Positions 33,576-43,338 of a DNA stretch of 43,344 nucleotides are shown here, piece by piece. The translations under genes were made by a program, and so were the position numbers. Below the pieces are notes generated by a model, which was not told the DNA's origin, did not search any database, and saw only the letters and a program-made list of their open reading frames with translations. Every line of letters begins with the position of its first letter. The first letter of the stretch is position 1. Origin of the DNA: Saprospiraceae bacterium (GTDB taxonomy: Bacteria > Bacteroidota > Bacteroidia > Chitinophagales > Saprospiraceae); assembly GCA_029263015.1 (NCBI GenBank), contig JAJCYI010000030.1:1-43344 (forward strand), read 5' to 3'.

Positions 33576-36500
33576 TCACTCTTTTCCTTCATCCATCAAT
33601 ATTGCCCCAACCCCAGCTTCCCACAATTCCTGATTGAATGAAATGACCTCGTTGTCAATGATTTCTTTTGCTCTTTTTTGAAAGACAGACCATTCTGCAA
33701 TCAGTTCTTGATGCCTTTTCAGAACAGGCTTGATGACCCTGGGAATAGCACTTTCAGTTTGATTGATCAAGAAAAGGAAATTTGCTGAAAGTTTGTTGGG
33801 GAAATTTTCAACGTCATCATAAGCCTTCGATTTTCTTTGCACCATTTCAGCATCCCATGCCGCCATTCGCTTCAAAAGTGAACGGCCATCTGACTTTATA
33901 GTATTGAATTTGCCATCGTCTGATAAGCGCTTTAGAATATTTTTGATTTGTTTCTGAAGGTCGTGCACCGTGTTGATGGTCCTATGCATTTCATTAAAAG
34001 TAGCGGTCATGGATGTCATGAGATCATGGTATTCTTGGTAAGTCGATGCATCTGTTGGATACAAGGGGTTAGACAAAACTTGGAAAGTAGTAGGAGACGT
34101 CCGATTGTTCCTTTTCAAGGTTACGGAGTATTCGCCCGGTACAGCCTTGTGCCCGCGATAACTGCCTTCAATATAAACATCGGGTATTCCGACCATGGTA
34201 GCATGACGCATATTCCAGACAAAACGGTTCAACCCTTTTGAATTTGGCAAAACAGGTTCAGCAGGTGGTCCTCCGGCCCATTTTTGAAAGGTGCTGTCTT
34301 TTACAGAACTAAAGCGCCTGACTACTTGTCCATTGGCATTTTTAATTTCCAGCATGATCGGTGTTTTATCTATCAGCTCGGGCAAATAATAATAAATAAC
34401 CACCCCATTTGCAGGATTCACGCCCCTTAAAGGATGGGATCCAGTGAACTCAGGAGCAGAACTATTCAATTCACTTGACCCATTGATGAGCATGGCGTCT
34501 TCGGGCTGGAATAATTTAAACACACTATGCTCATTTTTGTACTGACGAATCAAACCCAAATCATCCAAAACCCAAAAAGACCTTCCAGAAGTAGCGACAA
34601 TTAAATCGCCATGCCGGACGATAAGATCGGTGATTGGGCAAATTGGCAAATTAAGTTGAAAAGGCATCCATTCAATTCCTCCGTTCCATGAAATATACAC
34701 ACCTGTCTCGGTTCCGGCGAACAACAAATCTTTGCGCTGTTCATCTTCCCTGACGACCCGGGTAAATGCGCCCTGGGGAATTCCCTTGCTGATATTGGTC
34801 CAGGATTTACCGTAATTGGTTGTTTTGTAAAGGCCAGGTGTATGGTCATTGAATTTATACCTTGTGGTAGCGATATAAGCAGTTGCTGGATCGTGCGGGG
34901 ATATTTCGATGGCATTGATCAGGCATTCTGTCAAGCCCACAGGGGTGACGTTCTGCCAATTTTTCCCACCGTCTTTGGTCAGCTGTACCAAACCATCGTC
35001 GCTGCCAGTCCAGATCACGCCTTTTTCATGAGGCGATTCTATGACATAACTCAGGGTTCCATAATTTTCAGCTCCAACCGCTTCGTTGGTATAAGGGCCA
35101 CCTCCTTTCCCCTGCTTTTCAATTTCATTTCTGGTAAGATCGGGCGACACCTCTTCCCAAGTGGTTCCCATATCCTGTGTCCGCAACAAGTATTGAGCAC
35201 CATGAAAATAGGTGTTCGGCTCGTGTTGTGACCAAATAATAGGAGCGTTCCAATTGAAGCGGTACCGCATATCTTTAGCATCCCGAGCTAAATATTGAAT
35301 GGGTGCGGCCATGATATTGGTCCCCGCTTCTGCTTTAGTGTCGAGAACTTCAATCGTTCCGAGATAACTTCCTCCAAGCACGTATCTTGGATTGTCAGGA
35401 TCAAAGGCCAGAAAAGCGCTTTCTCCCCCGGCAGAATAAGTCCAACTTTGCTCATGGATTCCGCTGCTGTTTAACTCCCTGTTTGCCAGTCGAATAGAAG
35501 AATTATCCTGTTGCCCACCATATACTCTGTATGGAAATGAATTGTCGACATTCACCCGGTAAATCTGGGCAGTCGGCATATTGCTTTGTGTTGACCAACT
35601 TTTTCCTCGATTGAAACTGATCGCTGCACCTCCGTCGTTGGCAATGCACAGGTTTTTTGGATTGTCTTGATTAATCCACAGGTCGTGGTAATCCCCATGT
35701 GTTCCCGTTAGCCTTTCCCAGGTTTTTCCCCCGTCAATGGATCGCAACGCTGGCGCACTTAACACATATACCATGTTCTCATTTACTGGGTCGGCAAACA
35801 CCTCGGTATAATACCAGGCTCTTTGTATCAATCGGTGATCTTTGCTTATTCGAGACCATTTTTTCCCAGCGTTATTTGAAACAAACAAGCCGCCCAATTC
35901 CTGATCCGAATCGCTCTCTACCAAAGCATATACCTTGTTAGGATTTGCCTGGCATACCGAAACCGCCATCTTTCCTAGTTCTTTTGGCAAGCCATCGTGG
36001 ATTTTATGCCAATTCTCTCCGCCATCCACCGATTTATAAAGACCACTGCCTGGGCCACCGCTAATAACTTTCCACGGCAACCGACCATGCTCCCACATGG
36101 CGGCATAGAGGACCAGTGGATTGTTCCTATCCATCGATATGTCGGCACAGCCGGTGTGATCATCCACGTAGAGTACCTTGTTCCAGGAAGCTCCGCCATC
36201 CTTGCTTTTGTATAAACCGCGTTCCTCGGATTTTCCATAAAGCGCACCTTGCGCGGCCACATAAACGATATCAGGATTTTTGGGATGGATGATGATCCCC
36301 GCAATATGTTGTGTCAAGTCCAGGCCTACTTTTTTCCATGTTTTTCCAGCATCATTGGATTTATATACACCATCGCCGTGGTGTGTCATGACGCCGCGAG
36401 GGGCATGTTCGCCCATGCCACAATAGACCACATTTGCATCGCTTTCCGATACAGCGACTGCGCCCACCGATCCTGTTTTGAAATATCCGTCAGAAATATT

Positions 36501-36752
36501 GCTCCATATTTGGCCAGCATCTTCAGTTTTCCAAAGACCGCCGCCAGTCGTACCCATGTAATAAGTGAGCTGATCTCCCGCCACACCACAAGCGGTTACG
36601 GAACGTCCTCCCCGAAAGGGGCCGATATTTCTCCATTTTACAGGTTTAAAAAAAGAATTGGGACCAGTTGGATTTGTAGTGTTGCTGGAATTTTGACCGA
36701 ACATTCCGACTGTGCCAATAAGCAGGAAACAGGTGAGGAAGAAGTTGTTCAT
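33576..36752 (-). CDS. Secreted BNR/VPS10-type beta-propeller protein
   Basis: A 1058-residue protein with a signal peptide ([20 protein letters not shown]). The body has many sortilin/BNR-type repeats (S-x-D-x-G-x-x-W): [78 protein letters not shown]. They would form a large propeller (about residues 40-760). The C-terminal part (about 800-1058) is helical with a beta domain ([20 protein letters not shown]). It matches a common Bacteroidota class annotated as glycosyl hydrolase or VPS10 domain protein; no catalytic residues can be named. No T9SS domain is seen at the C-terminus. Confidence 0.85.
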   Translation of the reverse strand: MNNFFLTCFLLIGTVGMFGQNSSNTTNPTGPNSFFKPVKWRNIGPFRGGRSVTACGVAGDQLTYYMGTTGGGLWKTEDAGQIWSNISDGYFKTGSVGAVAVSESDANVVYCGMGEHAPRGVMTHHGDGVYKSNDAGKTWKKVGLDLTQHIAGIIIHPKNPDIVYVAAQGALYGKSEERGLYKSKDGGASWNKVLYVDDHTGCADISMDRNNPLVLYAAMWEHGRLPWKVISGGPGSGLYKSVDGGENWHKIHDGLPKELGKMAVSVCQANPNKVYALVESDSDQELGGLFVSNNAGKKWSRISKDHRLIQRAWYYTEVFADPVNENMVYVLSAPALRSIDGGKTWERLTGTHGDYHDLWINQDNPKNLCIANDGGAAISFNRGKSWSTQSNMPTAQIYRVNVDNSFPYRVYGGQQDNSSIRLANRELNSSGIHEQSWTYSAGGESAFLAFDPDNPRYVLGGSYLGTIEVLDTKAEAGTNIMAAPIQYLARDAKDMRYRFNWNAPIIWSQHEPNTYFHGAQYLLRTQDMGTTWEEVSPDLTRNEIEKQGKGGGPYTNEAVGAENYGTLSYVIESPHEKGVIWTGSDDGLVQLTKDGGKNWQNVTPVGLTECLINAIEISPHDPATAYIATTRYKFNDHTPGLYKTTNYGKSWTNISKGIPQGAFTRVVREDEQRKDLLFAGTETGVYISWNGGIEWMPFQLNLPICPITDLIVRHGDLIVATSGRSFWVLDDLGLIRQYKNEHSVFKLFQPEDAMLINGSSELNSSAPEFTGSHPLRGVNPANGVVIYYYLPELIDKTPIMLEIKNANGQVVRRFSSVKDSTFQKWAGGPPAEPVLPNSKGLNRFVWNMRHATMVGIPDVYIEGSYRGHKAVPGEYSVTLKRNNRTSPTTFQVLSNPLYPTDASTYQEYHDLMTSMTATFNEMHRTINTVHDLQKQIKNILKRLSDDGKFNTIKSDGRSLLKRMAAWDAEMVQRKSKAYDDVENFPNKLSANFLFLINQTESAIPRVIKPVLKRHQELIAEWSVFQKRAKEIIDNEVISFNQELWEAGVGAILMDEGKE

Positions 36753-36824
36753 ACTAATGTTGGTTTGTTTAAAGGGCTAAATATACTGAACCAATATAGG
36801 TTTTGCATCATCTATTTTTTCTCA

Positions 36825-36991
36825 AAAGGGCTTTCTCACAAACACCTTGTTAGGAATATTTTGGGCTTTATTGTTTGGAAAACGATCTCATTTTGTGAAA
36901 ATCTTAAAATGGAATTCCATAGCCAACAATTCGTAAATCGTTGAAAATCAATACTTGTTTTTCTAACAAGGTGTTTGTGAGAAAGACCTTT
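36825..36991. mobile_element. 167-bp element with 32-bp inverted ends
   Basis: Left end AAAGGGCTTTCTCACAAACA (36825-36844, continuing to 36856) and right end 36960-36991 are inverted copies that match at 30 of 32 positions, with 23 consecutive perfect ones (CTTTCTCACAAACACC...). No ORF is inside. A duplication was not found at the edges. It sits in the divergent region between the propeller gene and the caspase gene. Confidence 0.7.
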
Positions 36992-37059
36992 TTATCAGAG
37001 CAACTATTAGCAAAACGTTGATTTAAAGTGATAACTTTCCATGCGAAATGGGATCAATC

Positions 37060-37172
37060 GGGTGTATTTCAAAATGTCGGTGGAAACGTAGGCCGGATTT
37101 CCCAATCCGCCCTGTTTACAGCCGGATTGGGAAATCCGGCCTACCTCCTTACCGACATTTTTAAATACACCC
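37060..37172. mobile_element. 113-bp palindromic element, copy 2
   Basis: The length is the same as for the copy at 8201. It begins GGGTGTATTTCAAAATGTCG and ends ACATTTTTAAATACACCC, with mirrored GGATTTCCCAATCC / GGATTGGGAAATCC arms. The flanks GATCAATC (37052-37059) and GATCAATA (37173-37180) agree at 7 of 8 positions. It ends 33 bases before the ATG of the caspase gene, so the promoter of that gene must lie within or at the edge of the element. Confidence 0.85.
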
Positions 37173-37205
37173 GATCAATAAGTATCCTTCTTTAATTCAA
37201 ATGCC

Positions 37206-39551
37206 ATGAAAGCAACCGTCTCCTTTTGCTTGATATTTACATTCTTGATTTCTACCCTTTTTTCCCAAGATAAAAAGGGTGTACTTCCGATTGACCAAAA
37301 CCCAGAGGGGAGCATCACCACGACCCGTGCCGTGGTCATCGGCATTTCCGATTACCAGGATGAAAAAATACCCGACCTCCAATATGCCCATAAGGATGCG
37401 GAAGCATTTGTGGCCTATTTGCAATCACCCGCAGGAGGTACACTAGCTTCACAAAATATCCAACTACTCACCAATAAGCAAGCAACCGGTGGCAAGATGT
37501 TTACCGCATTTGATTGGCTGAATGAAAAGAGCGAAGCAGGCGATCGGGCCATCATATTTTTCTCTGGTCACGGGGATGTAGAACGCATCACTAAATTTCA
37601 GTTGGGATATTTGCTTCCTTATAACTCTCCTCCATTAGCTTATCCTTTTGGCGCCTTTTCATTAGAATTTTTGCAAGCTATTATTTCAACCCTTGCAGAA
37701 AAAAACGTGCAGGTTATTTTAATTACAGATGCCTGTAGATCTGGCAAACTGGCAGGAAGCAATGTTGGCGGTGCCCAAGCCACTGCTGCCAATCTGGCCA
37801 AACAATTTGCCAACGAAATAAAGATCATGTCTTGCCAACCCAATGAATTCAGTTTGGAGGGAGTGCAATGGGGCGGAGGAAGCGGGGCTTTTTCCTATCA
37901 TCTAACCAATGGTTTATTTGGCCTGGCTGATAATGATGAAGATCTGAATATAAACCTTCTTGAGCTGGAAAACTATTTAGAAAAAATAGTGCCTTTGGAA
38001 GTTGCCCCGCACAGTCAAATACCGATGACGGTTGGTAACAAGAGTACAGTGATTTCCAGAGTTGATGAAAATATTTTGACTGCTCTTATAGAACGAAAGA
38101 GCAAAGAAATGCCTGCCATTTCTCCCATCGACACTAAAGGTTATGAAGAATTATTGTTGACTAAAGCAGATAGTAACTTTCAAAAAATGTATCAGCAGTT
38201 TATAGCTGCTTTAGAAAGCGGTAATCTGCTGGAGCCTGCAGATAGCTCTGCTTATGACTTGTATCAAATACTTTCTAAAGAAAAGAGCATGTCGGATTTT
38301 CATGGTTTGATGAAGAGAAACCTGGCTGCTGCCTTACATGATGAACCACAGGAAGCTATTAATGCTTATTTGCAGGCGGACTCTTTGGAAATGGCAAGGA
38401 GATATAACCAGGATAAAAAATACAATTCATATCCTATATATTTACAAAAAGCTGCGGAAATCTTGGGCCCCGAGCATTACATGTATAATAATCTATTAGC
38501 CAAACAGCATTACTATCAAGGTTTGAATCTTAGGTTAGCATCGGAAGATGAAGCCTATCACAAAAAGGCGAAGGATTCTCTTTTAAACAAAGCACTCAAA
38601 GAACAAACACTGGCCTTGCAATACGAAAATAAAGCCTCTTTCATCTACAATGAGATTGGACTTTTATACGGTAGATTATATCAATATGAAAATGCATTTG
38701 AATATTATAAAATAGCTATAGAATGGTCTCCTGATTGGATGATTCCATATTATAACTTAGGTGTTACGCTACAAAAAATTAACCGATCAAATGAAGCGGA
38801 AAAGATGTATAAAAAAGCCTTATCATTGGATTCAACATTAACTTGGCCATACTGGGAGCTGGGAGATTTTTACAGAAAAATTAACCGATTAAATGAAGCG
38901 GAAAAGATGTATAAAAAAGTCATAGCATTGGATTCAACAGATATATGGGCATACTTGATGCTGGGATCGTGTTACATTGGTACAAACAAATTTAATGAAG
39001 CGGAGAAGATGGCTAAAAAAGCTATCGAATTGGAGTTAAAATTTTATTGGGGATACGTTCAACTGGGAAGGCTTTATTATTATACAAACAGAATTGCCGA
39101 AGCCGAGAAGATGTGTAAAATGGCTGTTGATGTGAATCAGATGGAGCATTATTGTGACGATATACTTATCAGAATCTATAGCCAGACCGGAAGAGATAAT
39201 AGGATTAAGGACTTAATCCTGAAATTAGAAGCACAGGATACAAAAGACCCCTTTGTCCTTAGCGTCATAGCTTTCGGCTATATACATTTAAAAGACTATA
39301 AAAAAGCCGATGAGCATTTTCAGCAGGCTATTAAGCTGAATCCTTATAATGGGTTTCCTTATTATTATTATGCCTGTTACTTCGCCCTTCAGAACAAACA
39401 AATAGAAGCCTTGGATATGTTGGAAGAGGCTATTTTAAAAGACATAAATTATCTTTTTATTAGAAAGGATAATTATCTGGACAATATCCGAGAAACAGAA
39501 GGTTTCAAAGCGCTGATGACAAAATACTTCCCAGAACAGGTGAAAAATTAA
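37206..39551 (+). CDS. Secreted caspase-like peptidase (C14) with TPR array
   Basis: A 781-residue protein: signal peptide (MKATVSFCLIFTFLISTLFS), caspase/metacaspase domain (about 38-280) with dyad His 122 (IIFFSGHGDVE) and Cys 177 (LITDACRSGKLAG), a helical linker (about 290-430) and eight or so TPR repeats (about 430-775: for example YENAFEYYKIAIEWSPDWMI, NEAEKMYKKALSLDSTLTWP). The TPRs probably select the protein partner. It is the second caspase-like protein in this window; the first is linked to MORN repeats. Its upstream region is occupied by the palindromic element at 37060. Confidence 0.92.
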   Translation: MKATVSFCLIFTFLISTLFSQDKKGVLPIDQNPEGSITTTRAVVIGISDYQDEKIPDLQYAHKDAEAFVAYLQSPAGGTLASQNIQLLTNKQATGGKMFTAFDWLNEKSEAGDRAIIFFSGHGDVERITKFQLGYLLPYNSPPLAYPFGAFSLEFLQAIISTLAEKNVQVILITDACRSGKLAGSNVGGAQATAANLAKQFANEIKIMSCQPNEFSLEGVQWGGGSGAFSYHLTNGLFGLADNDEDLNINLLELENYLEKIVPLEVAPHSQIPMTVGNKSTVISRVDENILTALIERKSKEMPAISPIDTKGYEELLLTKADSNFQKMYQQFIAALESGNLLEPADSSAYDLYQILSKEKSMSDFHGLMKRNLAAALHDEPQEAINAYLQADSLEMARRYNQDKKYNSYPIYLQKAAEILGPEHYMYNNLLAKQHYYQGLNLRLASEDEAYHKKAKDSLLNKALKEQTLALQYENKASFIYNEIGLLYGRLYQYENAFEYYKIAIEWSPDWMIPYYNLGVTLQKINRSNEAEKMYKKALSLDSTLTWPYWELGDFYRKINRLNEAEKMYKKVIALDSTDIWAYLMLGSCYIGTNKFNEAEKMAKKAIELELKFYWGYVQLGRLYYYTNRIAEAEKMCKMAVDVNQMEHYCDDILIRIYSQTGRDNRIKDLILKLEAQDTKDPFVLSVIAFGYIHLKDYKKADEHFQQAIKLNPYNGFPYYYYACYFALQNKQIEALDMLEEAILKDINYLFIRKDNYLDNIRETEGFKALMTKYFPEQVKN

Positions 39552-39630
39552 ATAAGAACAAGAAGTTGGACAAGGCATTGGTTTTCAAGTGAGTAGGAAG
39601 ACGTTTCAAAAATACCCTCTTGCCCAAAAC

Positions 39631-39677
39631 CGGAAGTTGTACTTCCGAGTACAAATGGCCCGGAAGTGCAACTTCCG
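39631..39677. repeat. Two CGGAAGT...ACTTCCG palindromes, 30 bp apart
   Basis: CGGAAGTTGTACTTCCG (39631-39647) and CGGAAGTGCAACTTCCG (39661-39677) are 17-bp near-palindromes exactly 30 bp apart, in the convergent gap between the caspase gene and the AraC-type gene. They may be protein binding sites or terminator hairpins. The 39552-39684 gap holds nothing else. Confidence 0.55.
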
Positions 39678-39684
39678 ATTACGG

Positions 39685-41211
39685 TCAATATACCTCCCTA
39701 TTCTCTTTAATCCGATAAGCCGAAGGCGTCATGCCTATTTCCTTTTTAAAATAGCGGTTAAAGGAAGCCTTATTGTTGAACCCCGCATCATAGGCGATTT
39801 GCATAATCGTGTAATGGCTAAATGCAGGATCGGCCAATAAGCGTTTGACATGCTCCACTCGGCGGCTATTTATCAGTTCAAAGAAATTGACGCCATAATG
39901 TTCGTTGATTACCTGCGACAATTGATGGCGGCTGATGTTCATATAGGCGGCCAGATCGGCCAGGCGCAATTCGTTTTCCTTAAAAACCTTTTCCTCCCTT
40001 AGTAGCCGTTCCATGTGCCGTTTAATTGATTCACTTGCGCCTTGAGTCAGGCTGGAAGTTTGGTATTTTTTAACGGGCAGAAATTTGCCGATAGGTTCGC
40101 TGCTAAATACCCGCTTTTGCACCAAACCCATATAAGCGATGACCAAAATGCCCAGTGCCATTACCAAACTAATGGCGTAGTCCCATTCAGCGTTGAAAAA
40201 AGAACAGCGCACCAAAACAAAATAAGATAGAAAAGCAAGGGTATAAGCAATCATCCCCCAGTCCACAATCCTTGTCCACGTTTTGATATTGGCGTCCACT
40301 TGCCATTCATTCTTGGTCATGGAATGGATGTGTACAGCATAAAAAAGAAGGTGTCCAGTGAGCAAGGTGGAGGAAGTGCCAATGATCAAAAGATCAGAGG
40401 AGAGGCCAGTTTTTATGCCTAACCTCACCAAAATACTGGGGAGTGTGAGCAGTCCAGATACCGCTGGGATGATATAATGCAGTGCCGCTTCTTTGGTTGT
40501 AAAATCTTCTTTAAAGGTAGTTTTTAAATAAAAATAAAGAGAAGGCCCGATCAGGAAAGTCAAGAACTGCCATACATTCTGGAGGTAAGGAAAATAGGCC
40601 ACATAACCAGTCCATATCAGGTTATAAGTAATCAGTATCAGCGCGGCGGCAAACACCACAATCGAAAGCCATTTTTCACCTGCAGAAAATCTCGATCTTC
40701 CGAAAAATAAAACAAAACCAATTAACATCCCCAATATTGCAATGACTGAAAGTAGGCCTGTCCAAATATTGAAAGCAGGCTCTACGGATTGTTTCAGTCG
40801 GGTAAAAGCTTCATTCTCTTTTGCCAAATAATCGAACTCCTTGTTCGACAGCATTCTGTAATTGAGCACATTCGCCGGGATGGCCTGGAGGCAGGCCATC
40901 GCCAGGCTATCTTGTCGGAGGGCAGCATGGCATTTTGCTTCCCAAAAAATAGCATAATGTTGTTTTTGTGCTTCCATCTGACGGACTTCCTGAAACAAGG
41001 CCGCTGCCCGTTCTATCTCGCCATTGCGGTAAAAACAAATTGCCCCGTTGAATTTCATGCCCTCGCTGAGGAGTGGCGTATTTTCCAATTCCGCGGCTAT
41101 TTTGGCACATTCCTGACCTGCCATGGCTGACTGCAAAGCCTCACTCGTCAGTTGCCCGAAAGCAAATGCGGCATTGCAAATGAAAAATAGGAGTAGGAGT
41201 TTTTTCTTCAA
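39685..41211 (-). CDS. Membrane-anchored AraC-type transcriptional regulator
   Basis: From the TTG at 41211 (LKKKLLLLFFICNAAFAFGQ, a signal peptide) the protein is 508 residues. The longer frame from 41277 starts in a short tandem repeat (GATACACC) and adds no plausible sequence. A short helical sensor part (about 25-120) is followed by a series of likely membrane helices (about 145-340; WTGLLSVIAILGMLIGFVLF, LTFLIGPSLYFYLKTTF) and a C-terminal AraC DNA-binding domain with two HTH units (LADLAAYMNISRHQLSQVIN; TIMQIAYDAGFNNKASFNRY). This TPR-like/7TM/AraC arrangement is common in Bacteroidota one-component regulators; the target is unknown. Confidence 0.9.
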   Translation of the reverse strand: MKKKLLLLFFICNAAFAFGQLTSEALQSAMAGQECAKIAAELENTPLLSEGMKFNGAICFYRNGEIERAAALFQEVRQMEAQKQHYAIFWEAKCHAALRQDSLAMACLQAIPANVLNYRMLSNKEFDYLAKENEAFTRLKQSVEPAFNIWTGLLSVIAILGMLIGFVLFFGRSRFSAGEKWLSIVVFAAALILITYNLIWTGYVAYFPYLQNVWQFLTFLIGPSLYFYLKTTFKEDFTTKEAALHYIIPAVSGLLTLPSILVRLGIKTGLSSDLLIIGTSSTLLTGHLLFYAVHIHSMTKNEWQVDANIKTWTRIVDWGMIAYTLAFLSYFVLVRCSFFNAEWDYAISLVMALGILVIAYMGLVQKRVFSSEPIGKFLPVKKYQTSSLTQGASESIKRHMERLLREEKVFKENELRLADLAAYMNISRHQLSQVINEHYGVNFFELINSRRVEHVKRLLADPAFSHYTIMQIAYDAGFNNKASFNRYFKKEIGMTPSAYRIKENREVY

Positions 41212-41257
41212 GTTTACAGGTTTAAGGTTTATTGGTTTAACGGAGGGACACAATACA

Positions 41258-41279
41258 CCGATACACCGATACACCAACT
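41258..41279. repeat. Tandem GATACACC repeat
   Basis: The octamer (C)GATACACC occurs two and a half to three times in tandem in the 12-base-scale gap region between the NHL gene and the AraC-type gene. It lies just upstream of the probable AraC start and may cause length variation there. Confidence 0.5.
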
Positions 41280-41288
41280 ATACCATCC

Positions 41289-42410
41289 TTACTTCTGTAC
41301 CACGACCTTCTGTCTAGCGATCTTGCCGTCTGATAATTTTGCGGTAATATAGTATATTCCGTCGGCCAGATTGGAGGCATCCCAACTGGTGCTGTCGATA
41401 AAGTTAGTTTTTGAAACAAACATTCCTGATGAACTGTGGACTTCGAAAGACCTTAGTATATTGAATGCATCTGGGGTGGCAATTTCAAAAAGAACTCCAA
41501 CTGAAGGCGTCACGAAAGTGACATCTTGGAAAATTTCCTGTGTTGGATTAGGGGAATTCTCTCTCAACCTAACGGCATTCGGGAGGAGCAGGTTGAGTGA
41601 TCCTGCAGAGACGACGTCTTTAATGAAAGTGCCATCTGAGCTAAATAGCTTGACGGACTGTGCGGCCCCAGCTCCGAGAACGATATCGCCGTTTGGAAAA
41701 AAGTCCACACCTTCGGCCTGTGGCACGCCTGTAATGAAGATGCCTAGAAAATTCCCATTACTGTCGAACCGCTTTACGTTTCCTGCACTCCAGTCCAATA
41801 CAAACAAATCGCCATTATCACCGAACCAGATATTGGTAGGGCCAGTGAGGTTGGCGGAGATGAAATTGCCGAGATCTTCGCCCGTTGTGCTGTATTTTCG
41901 GACGTATTTTCCATTGAATGAAGACACATAGAGGTTGCCCGCAGCGTCCCAGTCGAGGCCAATGGCAGAGCTGGTGTTTGTTTGGGTAAAATCATCCACG
42001 AAAGTGCCGTCTATATTGTACCGTTTTACCTTGGTATTGTTACTCCATTGCAGGACATATAACAAGTCATCCGGACCGATTGCGAAACGGGTTGGGCCGC
42101 TGATGCCCGTGGCAAATTCCCCGATGAATGCACCTGTAGTTGCATTGAATTTTGAGATGCGGTTGGTGTTCAGGCTGCTGATTAATACAGTGTTGTCATC
42201 TTCGAGAAAAAGAATATCCTGCGGCCAGTCCACATGGTCGGAAATGAAGACTTCCCCGTTTTCCCCGTTTTCATCAAATTTAAGAATCTGCCAGGGCGGG
42301 TTGTTGAAATTGCCTCCATCGCTAATGTAAATGTCAAAATTTTGGGCGGTAAGAGGAGCAAAAAAACAAACTGCGAGAAAGCATGTGAGTGATAATACTG
42401 TTTTAGTCAT
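41289..42410 (-). CDS. NHL-type beta-propeller protein with T9SS sorting domain
   Basis: A 373-residue protein from the ATG at 42410 (MTKTVLSLTCFLAVCFFAPLTAQ, signal peptide); the longer frame start at 42452 is upstream of the signal and unlikely. Six or so NHL/SMP-30-like blades follow (SKFNATTGAFIGEFATGISG, VKRYNIDGTFVDDF, VRKYSTTGEDLGNFISANLTG, VKRFDSNGNFLGIFITGVPQ, VKLFSSDGTFIKDVVSAGSL). The last about 80 residues resemble a T9SS type A C-terminal domain (FQDVTFVTPSVGVLFEI ... LSDGKIARQKVVVQK). It would be secreted. The downstream AraC-type gene follows after a short gap, so they may be cotranscribed. Confidence 0.88.
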   Translation of the reverse strand: MTKTVLSLTCFLAVCFFAPLTAQNFDIYISDGGNFNNPPWQILKFDENGENGEVFISDHVDWPQDILFLEDDNTVLISSLNTNRISKFNATTGAFIGEFATGISGPTRFAIGPDDLLYVLQWSNNTKVKRYNIDGTFVDDFTQTNTSSAIGLDWDAAGNLYVSSFNGKYVRKYSTTGEDLGNFISANLTGPTNIWFGDNGDLFVLDWSAGNVKRFDSNGNFLGIFITGVPQAEGVDFFPNGDIVLGAGAAQSVKLFSSDGTFIKDVVSAGSLNLLLPNAVRLRENSPNPTQEIFQDVTFVTPSVGVLFEIATPDAFNILRSFEVHSSSGMFVSKTNFIDSTSWDASNLADGIYYITAKLSDGKIARQKVVVQK

Positions 42411-42415
42411 GGTAG

Positions 42416-42423
42416 CAAATTTA
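42416..42423 (-). promoter_or_regulatory. TAnnTTTG -7 box very close to the NHL gene start
   Basis: On minus, TAAATTTG lies directly upstream of CTACC-ATG. It fits the Bacteroidota -7 consensus exactly, with a TTTG motif 25-30 bases further up, but the spacing would give an almost leaderless transcript starting at or next to the ATG at 42410. It may be a coincidence in A/T-rich DNA. Confidence 0.3.
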
Positions 42424-42646
42424 TTTTGTGAAATAATAACAAAACAAAGCACTCGCCGCCAGTATGTAGTTTCACTTTATAAAGAATTACCCTTTTTCTT
42501 TACACGATCCATAATGGGACTGGTAAAAACGCATGGATACATATTATTCGGTAAGGTTGTCTGCTGAAATGAAATCTGGAAGAAGTGGAAAGAAAAGGAA
42601 AAGAATTCAGGAAAGGAACAACGAGTGATGAACTGAACAGGGTCGA

Positions 42647-42877
42647 TTAGCAGTAAGCTGTTTTGCGGAGAACTTGTTTCATGAGTTGTTTGTGGTTGAA
42701 ATAGAAAGCCAAAGTCTCAACTTCTTTTTTGTCCTCAGTTTTTGTTTCTTCTTTTTTGTTTTCTACAACGGTAGTTTCCTCAGTGGTTGGAAGTGTAGTT
42801 TCGTTAGATTGAGCGTTGGCAGCGATTCCGGTGAGCAAGATGGCGATGATGATGATGATATTTTTGATGTTGTTCAT
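42647..42877 (-). CDS. Small secreted protein, Glu/Lys/Thr-rich
   Basis: From the ATG at 42877 it encodes 76 residues: a signal peptide with a striking Ile run (MNNIKNIIIIIAILLTGIAANAQ), a charged low-complexity part (ETTVVENKKEETKTEDKKEV) and a short C-terminal segment (FYFNHKQLMKQVLRKTAYC). The longer frame from 42952 adds no recognisable sequence. There is no known domain. The plus-strand frame across this locus is its antisense shadow. The gap 42424-42646 and the stretch 42878-43254 show no other gene. Confidence 0.6.
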   Translation of the reverse strand: MNNIKNIIIIIAILLTGIAANAQSNETTLPTTEETTVVENKKEETKTEDKKEVETLAFYFNHKQLMKQVLRKTAYC

Positions 42878-43254
42878 TTTATGTCGTTGTTTGATTTGAT
42901 AATTTGCAACAACATTGCCGTTTTTGGCACAAAATGCCATTTTTTTCGCCATTTTTTCCCATTCTATAAAAAAGGTGACAGGGTGTTTGTTGCTCTTTGG
43001 AAATACACTGTTTTCAAATGGGACAAAAGAATGGTTTTCTGTGACATTTTACCGGAGGGCCTTTTTCTTAAAAAAAATTCTGAACCTTGTTTTATTGGCA
43101 CGAAGCCCTGGGTGATGCACCATTCTGAGGCTAAGTGGGATGTACTTGTGTGGCATCAGAGCAGTTTAGAGTGGGGAAGTGAGGACTATCTGTCAATTTC
43201 TATAATAGACATCTTTCCTAAATAACTATAAGTCAGCTAAACAGTCTTTTTCCG

Positions 43255-43338
43255 TCATACTTCGTTATTTTTTTCAGCAATAGCTTCGGCTATTCCTTCA
43301 AAAAATGCCTCGTCTGACAAAAATATCCTTGTTTCCAT
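43255..43338 (-). pseudogene. Short N-terminal fragment, possibly of a helix-turn-helix protein
   Basis: ATG at 43338 opens a 27-residue frame (METRIFLSDEAFFEGIAEAI, AEKNNEV) whose stop overlaps another ATG (ATGA). The F-F-E-x-I-A-E pattern resembles the start of small excisionase/HTH proteins in Bacteroidota. It breaks off after 27 residues, so it is either a fragment or a true micro-ORF. The window ends six bases further. Confidence 0.3.

Noticed and set aside
42674-43225. 183-residue plus-strand frame with an Asp run
   Set aside because: Its middle is the complement of the small secreted protein with the Ile run; the rest has no recognisable sequence or start context.
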